Source of the DNA: a virus
Strand: one strand, 5' to 3'
Length of the DNA: 31,953 nt
Virus record (IMG/VR): IMGVR_UViG_3300032132_000758
Coordinates: 1 to 31,953 of that record
Shown here: positions 15,952 through 23,218 of the stretch, piece by piece
How the letters are laid out: every line of letters starts with the position of its first letter
Position numbering within the stretch: the stretch's first letter is position 1
Notes under the pieces: model-generated
The model's database searches: none
What the model saw: only the letters and a program-made list of their open reading frames with translations
Told to the model about the DNA's origin: nothing
Position numbers and translations under genes: made by a program

Positions 15952-16845
15952 ATGACCGACGCCAACATGGGCCATGCCGCTCAATTCGCCACCGACGCCG
16001 CCGGAACCGCCATCGGCTCGTTCACCGAGCCGTTCGAAATTCAATCCGAAAACATCCAGAAGCGGGGCACAATACTCGACACCAACGGCATCCGCGGCAC
16101 GCGGTCGCATGCCAGCGAGCGAACCCGCGAGGGAACCTACGAAGTCGGCGGCTCGATGACATTCAACCCCTCACCGGCTGACCTCGACATCTGGCTACCC
16201 CGCATCATGGGAGCCGCCGAAGTAACTGACGTATTTAACTTCGCCGAGACGTTGCCGGAGTTCGCCGTCGCCGTCGACCGCGTCGGCAAGCGATTCGTCT
16301 ACGACGACTGCAAAGTCAACAAGGCGACCTTCCGCAGCCGGGCCGGCGAGTTCGTCGAGCTGACGCTCGACATCATCGGCAAAACAGAATCGACCTCGGC
16401 CACCGCCTTCCCGTCGCTTTCGCTCGGTGTGACCGACGCCGATGACCCTTACGTGCATCACGACGGCGTCGTCACGCTCGTCTCGACCGCTCGCCCCGTG
16501 ATGGATTGGGAGATCGAGATCGACAACGCGCTCTCGGCTCGATTCACGAACAGCCAAACGGCGACCTCGATCACGCCCACCGACCGGATCGTCACGGCTC
16601 GTTTCACCAATCCCTACACGGCCGATGAACTCGACCTGTACGAACAGGCGGTCGCCGGATCGGCGGGCACGATCGTGATCACGAACGGCTCCGTCTCGAC
16701 GACGTTCACGTTCGGCGTGCTGCAGTTCCCCGACCTTTCACCGGTCGTCGCCGGCAAGCAGGAAATCCCGCTCACATTGGAAGGCATCGCGCGTATGACC
16801 GGTTCGACCGAGCCGCTGGTTATCACAAACGACGCCGCCGCGTAA
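15952..16845 (+). CDS. major tail tube protein, 297 aa
   Basis: A beta-rich protein with the layout of the phage tail tube family 2: an N-terminal strand segment TEPFEIQSENIQKRGTILD, then GTYEVGGSMTFNPSPADLD with IWLPRIMGA, a KATFRSRAGEFVELTLDIIG region and, in the C-terminal half, PVMDWEIEIDNALSARFTN. Tail tube proteins stack as hexamers to make the DNA channel. Size and position (after tail completion, before chaperones and tape measure) agree. No sheath gene is adjacent, which suggests a non-contractile tail. GGAGAAG precedes the ATG by 7 bases. A strong hairpin follows the gene. Confidence 0.8.
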   Translation: MTDANMGHAAQFATDAAGTAIGSFTEPFEIQSENIQKRGTILDTNGIRGTRSHASERTREGTYEVGGSMTFNPSPADLDIWLPRIMGAAEVTDVFNFAETLPEFAVAVDRVGKRFVYDDCKVNKATFRSRAGEFVELTLDIIGKTESTSATAFPSLSLGVTDADDPYVHHDGVVTLVSTARPVMDWEIEIDNALSARFTNSQTATSITPTDRIVTARFTNPYTADELDLYEQAVAGSAGTIVITNGSVSTTFTFGVLQFPDLSPVVAGKQEIPLTLEGIARMTGSTEPLVITNDAAA

Positions 16846-16858
16846 GCACCTTTCTCTG

Positions 16859-16888
16859 CGGGGCGCTCGTATCACAGCGAGCGTCCCG
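16859..16888 (+). terminator. hairpin after tail tube gene, possible terminator or stabiliser
   Basis: An 11 bp stem (16859-16869 with 16878-16888, one G-T pair at 16863/16884) around an 8 base loop is followed by GTTTCCC, not a long T-run. It lies 14 bases after the tail tube stop. It could weaken transcription into the chaperone and tape measure genes, or protect the 3' end of abundant tail tube mRNA. Confidence 0.5.
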
Positions 16889-17034
16889 TTTCCCGGTGAT
16901 TCGTCGATCGATGCCCCGTCGGCCAGCACGGACCAAATGAAACCTTAACACGATGTTCCTATCCACCTGCCGCTCCGTCGACCGGCGAACCGCAAGTGAC
17001 ACCCTAACAAAGAAACCCCAGGAGAATACGACCC

Positions 17035-17463
17035 ATGCAGAACTACATCGGCGACGGATACGAACAGGATGCCTACATTGCCGAGCTGAAAGGCATTCAC
17101 AGCGAAGTACGGTTTACGTTTCGGCCGTTGCGTTACGATCAGCACCTGCGTCTGCTCGACGGCTTTGGCGGCTTAAAGCCCGAGCAGCGGGCCAAACGAA
17201 TCTTCCAGACGATCGCCAAGAAACTCATCAAGTGGGACGTCATCGATTCGAAGGGCCACGTCTGCGCGATCAACGCCGAGACGCTCTCTCGGCTCAGGCC
17301 CAAACTGGCCGACCCGCTGTTCAACATCATCGCCGGCATCGACGGCAGCGACGACGATCCGGAGAAGATCGAGGACACGCCCGAATCGATGGACGATCTT
17401 GACGCAATCCTCGACGGCAAGCCGAACCTGGAGGCGGACGAAAAAAACTCAGAAGCGGCGTAA
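17035..17463 (+). CDS. tail assembly chaperone, upstream ORF (G-like), 142 aa
   Basis: This is the first half of the two-ORF chaperone pair found between tail tube and tape measure genes in siphoviruses. The chaperones coat the tape measure during tail assembly. The protein is helical with an acidic tail (GSDDDPEKIEDTPESMDD, then LDAILDGKPNLEADEKNSEAA). The start is well supported by AGGAGA 9 bases before ATG 17035. Near its end the codons GAA AAA AAC carry the heptamer A AAA AAC, so some ribosomes should shift by -1 into the next ORF and make a fusion of about 269 aa. Confidence 0.75.
   Translation: MQNYIGDGYEQDAYIAELKGIHSEVRFTFRPLRYDQHLRLLDGFGGLKPEQRAKRIFQTIAKKLIKWDVIDSKGHVCAINAETLSRLRPKLADPLFNIIAGIDGSDDDPEKIEDTPESMDDLDAILDGKPNLEADEKNSEAA
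17442..17448 (+). promoter_or_regulatory. -1 ribosomal frameshift slippery site A AAA AAC
   Basis: The heptamer lies in phase with the upstream chaperone frame (GAA AAA AAC at 17440-17448), which is the canonical X XXY YYZ arrangement. After a -1 shift the next frame stays open (AAA CTC AGA AGC GGC GTA ATG) and enters the downstream ORF at 17463. A stop at 17461-17463 ends the unshifted product 5 codons later. This is the classic phage G/GT layout. No stimulatory hairpin was worked out. Confidence 0.75.
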
Positions 17464-17843
17464 TGGTGATCCTGGAACATCCCCAGGTCGCCTATCGCGA
17501 CTGCGCCGTATGTCAGCAATATATGTTCGATGAGAAGACCGGCCACATGGAAGTGCGGCGGGGCAAGCCGTCGAAGCGGCCGGCGAATTCGCTGCCGCCC
17601 TGTCGTTCAAAAGGAGTCGGCTGTCCGAAAGGAACACCGGAACAACCTAAGACTCTTAGTAACAAGAACCGGAGCGCCTATCAGCACTACTTGGAGTGCA
17701 AGGCAGTCGGTTCGTTTCCCGACGACGCGATTGTGAGGAGAAACGCGATGATCATTCGAGACGCGGAGGACGAATCGGCGCGGATTCGCGAGTTGCAGTT
17801 TCAGCAGTCAACTATCTCGGCTGCTACTGTCAGGAGGAAATGA
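17463..17843 (+). CDS. tail assembly chaperone, downstream ORF (T-like) with zinc-binding Cys pairs, 126 aa as read from ATG
   Basis: This half is probably made mainly as a -1 frameshift extension of the upstream ORF. No ribosome binding site precedes ATG 17463, although the TAATG overlap would also allow reinitiation. The sequence has a likely zinc site, CAVC near residue 14 and CRSKGVGC near residue 47, then a helical end (RDAEDESARIRELQFQQ). The C-terminal 31 codons are partly duplicated downstream (near 18078 and 18447). Its 3' end overlaps the end of a minus-strand membrane gene by 36 bases. Confidence 0.7.
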   Translation: MVILEHPQVAYRDCAVCQQYMFDEKTGHMEVRRGKPSKRPANSLPPCRSKGVGCPKGTPEQPKTLSNKNRSAYQHYLECKAVGSFPDDAIVRRNAMIIRDAEDESARIRELQFQQSTISAATVRRK

Positions 17844-18011
17844 GGTGAAGTCAGGCGACTCGATCGGTTTCGTTTCCACTCGTTTGTTGGATTCCAGTTC
17901 GTCGATTCGCTTCTTCAGAAACCAAAGTGCATACAGCACCGCGGCAATTAGACCATACCACGCTCCAGTCCCGAGTCCCTCTATGAAGTCGACGAAAACA
18001 TTTGCAACCAT
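17808..18011 (-). CDS. small membrane protein, type A copy 1, 67 aa
   Basis: A minus-strand gene with a perfect AGGAGG 8 bases before its ATG, which makes it convincing despite lying antisense to the late operon. It has a short N-terminal segment, one hydrophobic span (residues about 16-32, ending YALWF), then a basic-acidic helix KKRIDELESNK and a polar tail ending PPDSSSRDS. The stretch GLxAxxLYALWxxKKRIDExESNK is shared with the gene at 19346-19564, so the two are paralogs. The function is unknown; holin-like, membrane regulatory or superinfection-exclusion roles are possible. Its end runs opposite the chaperone 3' end. Confidence 0.7.
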   Translation of the reverse strand: MVANVFVDFIEGLGTGAWYGLIAAVLYALWFLKKRIDELESNKRVETKPIESPDFTSFPPDSSSRDS

Positions 18012-18077
18012 GACTTTCGCCTCCTAACCCGACTTACGGTCATTCACGAAATCGATTAAAGGCGCGATCGCAGCCCG

Positions 18078-18170
18078 ATGACGATTCGAAACGCGGAGGA
18101 CGAAGCGAAGCGTTTTCATGAAATGCGGTCTCACCAATCACTTGTCTTGACGATTATCCTCCGGCGGCGG
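18078..18170 (+). repeat. degraded copy of the chaperone gene 3' end
   Basis: Translating from ATG 18078 gives MTIRNAEDEAKRFHEM and then a basic end, which matches MIIRDAEDESARIREL at the end of the downstream chaperone gene (from 17748). The DNA match is clearest over the first 30 bases (ATTCGARACGCGGAGGACGA). No ribosome binding site supports independent expression, so I treat it as a relic of duplication, not a gene. Confidence 0.6.
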
Positions 18171-18269
18171 CGAGGAGTCATTGTTTTTAAAGAGTGTGCC
18201 GACACCCCAGTACATGAGCGTAGCAACGGTCCCGATTATCGCGCCAATAACAAGAGCCTGCATGTCCAT
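18138..18269 (-). CDS. small membrane protein, type B copy 1, 43 aa
   Basis: A short minus-strand gene with AGGGGA 7 bases before ATG 18269. The protein is a single hydrophobic span (QALVIGAIIGTVATLMYW) followed by GVGTLFKNND and a proline-rich polar tail (SSPPPEDNRQDK). It is 29 of 43 residues identical, by hand count, to the gene at 18456-18587. Conservation in protein with many synonymous differences argues that it is real. The function is unknown; a single-span peptide of this size could be a holin, a membrane toxin-like peptide or a regulator of membrane enzymes. Confidence 0.65.
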   Translation of the reverse strand: MDMQALVIGAIIGTVATLMYWGVGTLFKNNDSSPPPEDNRQDK

Positions 18270-18351
18270 ATTCGTTCCCCTGGTCTGAACCACGACAAGT
18301 CAAAACAGTGGTCAATACCGCAAACGCAACCCGATTTCGAACGGTTCACGC

Positions 18352-18387
18352 ATGATCTCACCAGCTGGCACAGCCGCCGCCCAAACG
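18352..18387 (+). pseudogene. tape measure start fragment (first 12 codons)
   Basis: The sequence encodes MISPAGTAAAQ, nearly identical to the start of the truncated tape measure copy at 18633 and the real gene at 19651 (MISPTGTAGAQ), including the CACGC leader. After about 12 codons it diverges into an unrelated Arg-rich reading frame. It is a broken start from an earlier round of insertion. Confidence 0.6.
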
Positions 18388-18446
18388 GTCGCAGGAAAAG
18401 GAGATGTCGTTCGGCGGCCCCGTTCGCGGTATCGGACGCATCGTAG

Positions 18447-18480
18447 TTTCAGCAGTCAATCTTCTCGGCGGCTAGGGTCC
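18447..18480 (+). repeat. remnant of the chaperone gene 3' end
   Basis: TTTCAGCAGTCAA at 18447-18459 is identical to 17799-17811 in the chaperone gene, and the following bases (TCTCGGC then GCTA) also match with a few changes. It marks a third copy of the same junction. The stop codon of the minus-strand gene at 18456-18587 lies in it at the same place as in the first copy. Confidence 0.6.
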
Positions 18481-18587
18481 GGCGGCGGCGAGTTGTCGTT
18501 GTTCTTGGTAAGCGTGCCGACGCCCCAGTACATGAGCGTAGCAACGATCCCGATTATCGCACCAGTGGCTAGGGCAATCCAATACAT
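18456..18587 (-). CDS. small membrane protein, type B copy 2, 43 aa
   Basis: The second type B gene, with GGGGGAA 7 bases before ATG 18587. The protein has a hydrophobic span (YWIALATGAIIGIVATLMYW), then GVGTLTKNND and the polar tail NSPPPDPSRRED. The membrane span and the KNND-x-SPPP linker are conserved with copy 1, while the first few residues and the last few differ. The leaders of the two genes also share TTGAC-N-TGT-N-GTG-N-TTC upstream of the ribosome binding site. The function is unknown. Confidence 0.65.
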   Translation of the reverse strand: MYWIALATGAIIGIVATLMYWGVGTLTKNNDNSPPPDPSRRED

Positions 18588-18632
18588 GTTCTTTCCCCCA
18601 GCAGAATCACAACACGTCAACAAGGCTCACGC

Positions 18633-19271
18633 ATGATATCGCCAGCCGGCACAGCAGCCGCCCAACAAGACGTTATCATCCGACTTCAGCTCGTTGGAGA
18701 CAAGTCAAATGTTTCCGTAGCCGACGATTTGTCGAAAACCGTCGACGTCATTGGTCAGAAGGCGGCTGAGGCGTCAAAACAACTGGGAAAAGTTCTGCAA
18801 GGGAACGTCGACGACTTAGGTCGTTCGATCGCCAGGCTGTCTTCGGCGGACGCGAAACGCAGCCAAGCTGCGAAGTCGGTTTCAACGTCGATCGGTGAAT
18901 CGCTACGTCGTCAGGAGGACGCACTCGAGTCCGTCGGCGCGAAGGCCGCCGATACGTCTCGTCAGATGGCAGACGGATCTGAAAAGGCGGGCGAAGCCGC
19001 CAAAAAACAGGCCGCTCAGCTCGAGAACCTGGGCAAAGAGCAATTCAAGGCTAAGAAAGCCTCAGTCACGGCCACCAAGGCGGCGCTACAGGGCGCGCTC
19101 GACGTCACCGAAGGTTTGGCCGTTGTGGGAATCGCCAGTGAGGAAAGTCTAGACAAGTTCAAGAAAGGCTTCGCAAAGGTTCAAGCGGGATTCCAGGTCT
19201 TTAAAGGTGGCTTGGACATCGTCTTAGAAGGCGTGACGGCCTACGGAGAATTGTCGCGCTTCATCAAGACC
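18633..19271 (+). pseudogene. truncated duplicate of the tape measure gene (first 213 codons)
   Basis: The first 213 codons encode a protein 176/213 identical (hand count, about 83%) to the start of the full tape measure protein at 19651. Homology stops at the IKT of LSRFIKT, after which the frame continues in unrelated sequence to a stop at 19550. Residues 21-67 are identical in the two copies while other parts differ, as expected after recombination between related phages. The open frame could still make a 305 aa protein, but it lacks nearly all of the tape measure. It would be an N-terminal decoy at most. Confidence 0.75.
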
Positions 19272-19345
19272 TGCCGTAAACGGCTCGGCGAGAACGGAAC
19301 ACAATTCTCAACGCCCAAAACGTCACGGGGAACGTCGCCTCTGGC

Positions 19346-19564
19346 TCACTCGCCATCATCTCGACCATGTTGGCCGCGAGGCGGTCGTCGAGGCGTGACT
19401 TCGGCACGCGCGGCATCATCCGTGGGCTCGATCGGATTGGATTCTGGCGACTTGTTGGATTCCACCTCGTCGATTCGCTTCTTTGCGTACCAGAGTGCAT
19501 ACAACAAACCGGCTACCAACCCAACCGCCACGCTAATAACGGTATCTTGATTGAAGAGTCCCAT
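19346..19564 (-). CDS. small membrane protein, type A copy 2, 72 aa
   Basis: The minus-strand paralog of the gene at 17808-18011. It starts at ATG 19564 with AAAGGA about 10 bases upstream; longer in-frame starts lack support. The protein has an N-terminal MGLFNQDT segment, a hydrophobic span (VISVAVGLVAGLLYALWY), then AKKRIDEVESNK and a polar, basic tail ending GQHGRDDGE. The shared LYALW and KKRIDE-x-ESNK motifs show common descent, while the tails differ. The function is unknown. It lies between the truncated and the full tape measure genes, facing away from the latter. Confidence 0.7.
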   Translation of the reverse strand: MGLFNQDTVISVAVGLVAGLLYALWYAKKRIDEVESNKSPESNPIEPTDDAARAEVTPRRPPRGQHGRDDGE

Positions 19565-19584
19565 CACAGTCGATCCTTTGCAAA

Positions 19585-19616
19585 TTGGGCACGGCGGCAG
19601 CCAACGATGTTGAGCA
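19585..19616 (+). repeat. remnant of tape measure start upstream of the real gene
   Basis: Read in frame, this stretch gives GTAAANDVEQ, which resembles GTAAAQQDVI at the start of the truncated copy. The frame is open into the real tape measure gene, so a TTG at 19585 would extend the protein by 22 residues. I treat it as a relic because the conserved MISP start lies downstream at 19651. Confidence 0.4.
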
Positions 19617-19634
19617 GTACAAACATTATTGTAC
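19617..19634. promoter_or_regulatory. inverted repeat GTACAA-N6-TTGTAC between divergent genes
   Basis: Two perfect 6-base arms (19617-19622 and 19629-19634) lie between the minus-strand membrane gene at 19346-19564 and the tape measure start at 19651. The area is AT-rich compared with its surroundings. Its position in a divergent gap would suit an operator for the minus-strand gene. I found no convincing -35 and -10 pair around it. Confidence 0.35.
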
Positions 19635-19650
19635 ATATGGCAGACGACAC

Positions 19651-22600
19651 ATGATATCACCAACCGGCACAGCAGGCGCCCAAAAAGACGTCATCATCCG
19701 ACTTCGCCTCGTTGGAGACAAGTCAAATGTTTCCGTCGCAGACGATTTGTCGAAAACCGTTGACGTCATCGGACAAAAAGCGGCTGAGGCGTCAAAACAA
19801 CTGGGAAAAGTTCTGCAAGGGAACGTCGACGACTTAGGACGTTCGATTGCGAAGTTGTCCTCGGAGGACGTGAAACGTAGCCAGGCTGTGAATTCCGTAT
19901 CGACTTCGATTGGCCAGTCCTTGCGTCGCCAAGAGGACGCGCTTGAGTCGGTGGGCAAGAAGGCGACCGAAACGTCTCGTGAGATGGCGGAGGGCTCGGA
20001 GAAAGCAGGAACTGCTGCTGAGAAACAGGCGGCGACATTCAAGAAGCTAGGCGAAGAACAATTCAACGCGATGAAGGCCTCAGTCACGGCGGGTAAAGGA
20101 GCGCTTCAAGGCGTGCTCGACGTGACCGAAGGTCTGTCCGTCCTAGGCATCACGAGCGAGGAAAGTCTAGAGAAGTTCAACAAGGGCTTCGCGCAGGTAC
20201 AAGCGGGGTTCAAGGTCTTTAAGGGCGGCCTAGACATCGTCGTCGAGGGGGTGACGGCGTACAGAGAGTTATCCCGAGTTATCAAGACGGCGGCGATTGC
20301 CAATGAACTTCTCGCGGCGAGCCAAACGAAGGTGGCCGTGACAAGCGTCGCAGCATCTGCGGCGCAGGGAGCTGCGGGAGCCGGTGTCGTTGCGGGTGGC
20401 GTAAGATCTACCACATCCACGGTGACCAACACGGCCCTCGGACTAGGGACATTTGAAGGAATAAGACGACTCACGAAGCACGTATTCGGGCGCGGCACGA
20501 CGGCTGCCGCGAGCAAAGTCGGATTCGGGCAAATTCTCAAGCATCTTGCAACGCGGGGATCGATCGCAGGAGGCGGCTTGATCGCCGGTGGTGTGACCAA
20601 GGTGGGGCGAACTGCCCTTGACCCGCGCTTACTGGGCGGAATCGCACTTGCGGAAACCGTACAGGGATTTCGCCGAATGTCCGAAGGAGGTGAATTCTTT
20701 TCAACGCAGGAAGGGACTCTCAAGAATCCGTCCGAACGCGGCAGGACATTCGCCGCGATGCCCCTCTCAACCGAATCGCCGTTAGCGGCCGCAAGTTTCT
20801 TCGCAAACCTCACAAACCTCAAGAACGTATCCCGCTCCGGTGCGACGTTCTTGGGCTCTCCGTTTGGTTTCGGCGAACCCGGCGACGCACTCACCGACTC
20901 CATCGAAAAACAACGCGCCGGCCGGCAACTCGGCGCGGGAGAACGTACGCGGGCTTTTCGTGACCGGTTTCATCTCGACACCGCCAACCGCAATCGCAGC
21001 CTTTCATTCCAAGAAAACATGATCGACCTGCGATCGCCGTTGGCAACGACCGATGACGAGCGAAGGCAATTTGGAGACACCCGCTCTCTCGAAAAGCGAA
21101 GGCTGCAAATTGGCGAGCTGGCGGTTGCCGAGTCGAAGCTGCTCGAAGTGCGCAAGGAAATCCACTCAATAGATGCATCACAGTTCACGGGAGAGGAGCG
21201 TCGAGAGCGCGAGCTGATAGCCCTGGAAGGCATCCACTCCGTACACCAACGCATCGCCGACATCGACCGCGAACGCGCCGAGACGGCCCGCCAAATCGCC
21301 GGAGAGATGGCCTCACAGGTCGACGCACAGCGCAAGCAAGTTGAGTTGGCACAAAAAGCGGTCGAGGCGGAGAAAGAACGCTTCACCGGCGCCAAGGCTC
21401 GGTTCGGCGCGCTGGGCGAAGCCGATCAGGCCGCGATCGGACGCATCGCCGAAAAGGTGTCGCTCGGTCAGCAGATCTCCGTTGCCGAAGCCAAATTCCT
21501 TAAGCAGTCGGGGTTCGGCTCAAAGATTGCCGACAAGAGGCTTGCGCAGGAGGTTGACGCGCGCGACCTGGCCGCCCTGGAAACACTCGGCGAGAAGAAA
21601 GGCGTGACCGATGCGCAGACCACGCTCGCCGACGAGCAGGCCAAGCTGACCGACGCACAGTCGAAAGCGGCGGATTCTGTTACTGAGATGAACAAGGCAA
21701 CGGAGGTCGCTGCCGAGTCGCTGAGAACGCTCAGTAAGGCCGCCGGTGTCATTGCCACAATTCAAAGCGATAAGCAGGCCGACGCGTCGACGACCGGCCC
21801 GGGCTACTCACGTGGCGGTGTGGTTCCCGGCGTCGGACGCGGTGACAGGGTTCCCGCGCGACTGGAACCGGGCGAAGTTGTTCTGCGCAACAAAGCCGTC
21901 GATCAACTCGGCCGCGCGAAAGCCATCGACGCGAACAAGAACCCGCAGCGGTATGAACTCACCACCGTTCAGGGTTTCGCAGATGGCGGCGAGATCCCGG
22001 GCATGCGTTCGCCAAACCAGGTGCTTGCCGAAATTCTCGCTGATCGCAAGAACCGAGATCGCCACGAAGTGCGATGGACAAACACCAACCGCGCCGTCGC
22101 CCTCTGGGAACGACGGCGGGACGACAGAACAAGGATTATCGAGACGAATCGTGTTAAACGTGACGCACTGGCCGCCAGCCGCGAAAAGGCGAGACAGACG
22201 GGCAAGGAACGCAACGCCGGCCGCGCGGCGGAACTTGCATCCAAGAGGCAGAGTCGCCAAAGGGCATTCACGTTCGACCGGTTCCGTAAGCTGGGCATCG
22301 ACCCCGAACAGGCAATGGCGGCCGAGCGCAGCCGGGCCGAAGAAGAGGCACTTGACCGTACGGCCTTTCGTAAAAACACCCTAGGCAACGTGGCGGCCGG
22401 TCAGCCTATTGTCGCAGAGGACAAGTTTTCTCTGATGATGGACAAAGCGGTTGACATTGCGCGCACTCGCAAAATTTCCGAGAGAGACATTCGTACCGGA
22501 CGGAGTGACGCACAGGCGGCATTTTCCCAAGGTGGTACTCCTGAACGGTCTGCTCGAGCCGGCTTCCCTCAGTTGCTGCCGCCCACGCATCCGAACGACC

Positions 22601-23214
22601 CGTCCGACTTTGGATCGCGCATCGGCATTGCCGCCTCGCGAAATGTTAACAGCCAACTAGACGTGGCGGCTCGCAACGCGCCAGCGGAATCAAACCAGCA
22701 TCCCGTTGAACCCGCCGGAACCAAGGCCGCCCTAGCTGAGAAGGATATGACGGGGAAGGGTTTTGCCGTTCCCCAACAGGCATCGTCGGCGCCACCCGAG
22801 CCGGCCTTGCCGCAGAAGGTGGCTGCGACACGCCGGTCGGAACCGAAGGACTTCTTCGATTACGACCCGGTCGCGGCTCGGGAGCGGGTTGACCGAAACT
22901 TTCCACATTTGGCGCGAGCGCGCCAGGCGGCCGCTCAAGCGTCGCCGGGTTTCGCGTCATCATCGGCACCGGCCGCTGGGTCAATACAGCCGAGCGGGGC
23001 AGCGCAGCAGCACGCGGGCATCAAGCAGAACGAGCCTGCGGCGCTCGGTCGAGTTGACGCAACGGTCAGCAATGCTCAGGACGGAATCGACGAAGGGTTT
23101 GACGCGTTGATCGAGAAAATCGACGAGCGGTTCGAGAGGATCGAACGCAAATTGTTTGAGAAGGCCGACGATCAAGAGCGGCAGATGACGGAATTGGCAC
23201 TGAACCAACAGTGA
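19651..23214 (+). CDS. tail tape measure protein, 1187 aa
   Basis: The tape measure fixes tail length and is usually the longest tail gene. The N-terminal 210 residues are helical; a Gly/Ala-rich, weakly hydrophobic region follows (residues about 230-330), then long charged coiled coils (about 440-720). Near residue 721 the phrase RGGVVPGVGRGDRVPARLEP occurs, followed by FADGG near 776, a signature of many tape measure proteins. The C-terminal 300 residues are variable and proline/alanine-rich, ending in a coiled coil. ATG 19651 is chosen because the MISP start is shared with two partial copies upstream. The ribosome binding site is weak. Confidence 0.85.
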   Translation: MISPTGTAGAQKDVIIRLRLVGDKSNVSVADDLSKTVDVIGQKAAEASKQLGKVLQGNVDDLGRSIAKLSSEDVKRSQAVNSVSTSIGQSLRRQEDALESVGKKATETSREMAEGSEKAGTAAEKQAATFKKLGEEQFNAMKASVTAGKGALQGVLDVTEGLSVLGITSEESLEKFNKGFAQVQAGFKVFKGGLDIVVEGVTAYRELSRVIKTAAIANELLAASQTKVAVTSVAASAAQGAAGAGVVAGGVRSTTSTVTNTALGLGTFEGIRRLTKHVFGRGTTAAASKVGFGQILKHLATRGSIAGGGLIAGGVTKVGRTALDPRLLGGIALAETVQGFRRMSEGGEFFSTQEGTLKNPSERGRTFAAMPLSTESPLAAASFFANLTNLKNVSRSGATFLGSPFGFGEPGDALTDSIEKQRAGRQLGAGERTRAFRDRFHLDTANRNRSLSFQENMIDLRSPLATTDDERRQFGDTRSLEKRRLQIGELAVAESKLLEVRKEIHSIDASQFTGEERRERELIALEGIHSVHQRIADIDRERAETARQIAGEMASQVDAQRKQVELAQKAVEAEKERFTGAKARFGALGEADQAAIGRIAEKVSLGQQISVAEAKFLKQSGFGSKIADKRLAQEVDARDLAALETLGEKKGVTDAQTTLADEQAKLTDAQSKAADSVTEMNKATEVAAESLRTLSKAAGVIATIQSDKQADASTTGPGYSRGGVVPGVGRGDRVPARLEPGEVVLRNKAVDQLGRAKAIDANKNPQRYELTTVQGFADGGEIPGMRSPNQVLAEILADRKNRDRHEVRWTNTNRAVALWERRRDDRTRIIETNRVKRDALAASREKARQTGKERNAGRAAELASKRQSRQRAFTFDRFRKLGIDPEQAMAAERSRAEEEALDRTAFRKNTLGNVAAGQPIVAEDKFSLMMDKAVDIARTRKISERDIRTGRSDAQAAFSQGGTPERSARAGFPQLLPPTHPNDPSDFGSRIGIAASRNVNSQLDVAARNAPAESNQHPVEPAGTKAALAEKDMTGKGFAVPQQASSAPPEPALPQKVAATRRSEPKDFFDYDPVAARERVDRNFPHLARARQAAAQASPGFASSSAPAAGSIQPSGAAQQHAGIKQNEPAALGRVDATVSNAQDGIDEGFDALIEKIDERFERIERKLFEKADDQERQMTELALNQQ

Positions 23215-23218
23215 GCCT

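Larger units (their letters stand above)
17748..19650. repeat. iterated chaperone-end / minus-strand membrane gene / tape-measure-start array
   Basis: This span, between the last chaperone codons and the tape measure start, repeats the same junction in degraded form. Chaperone-end segments appear at 17748-17843 (real), 18078-18170 and 18447-18480, with a possible fourth near 19340-19380. Minus-strand membrane genes lie at 17808-18011, 18138-18269, 18456-18587 and 19346-19564. Tape-measure starts lie at 18352, 18633 (213 codons long), 19588 (remnant) and 19651 (real). The stop codons of the first and third minus-strand genes fall at the same aligned base of the chaperone-end segment. The simplest reading is repeated insertion or recombination at one late-operon junction, followed by decay. 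Confidence 0.75.

Noticed and set aside
20106-20903. 265 aa ORF on the minus strand within the tape measure gene
   Set aside because: An antisense shadow. Its Ser/Pro/Ala-rich product has no ribosome binding site, unlike the four minus-strand membrane genes upstream.
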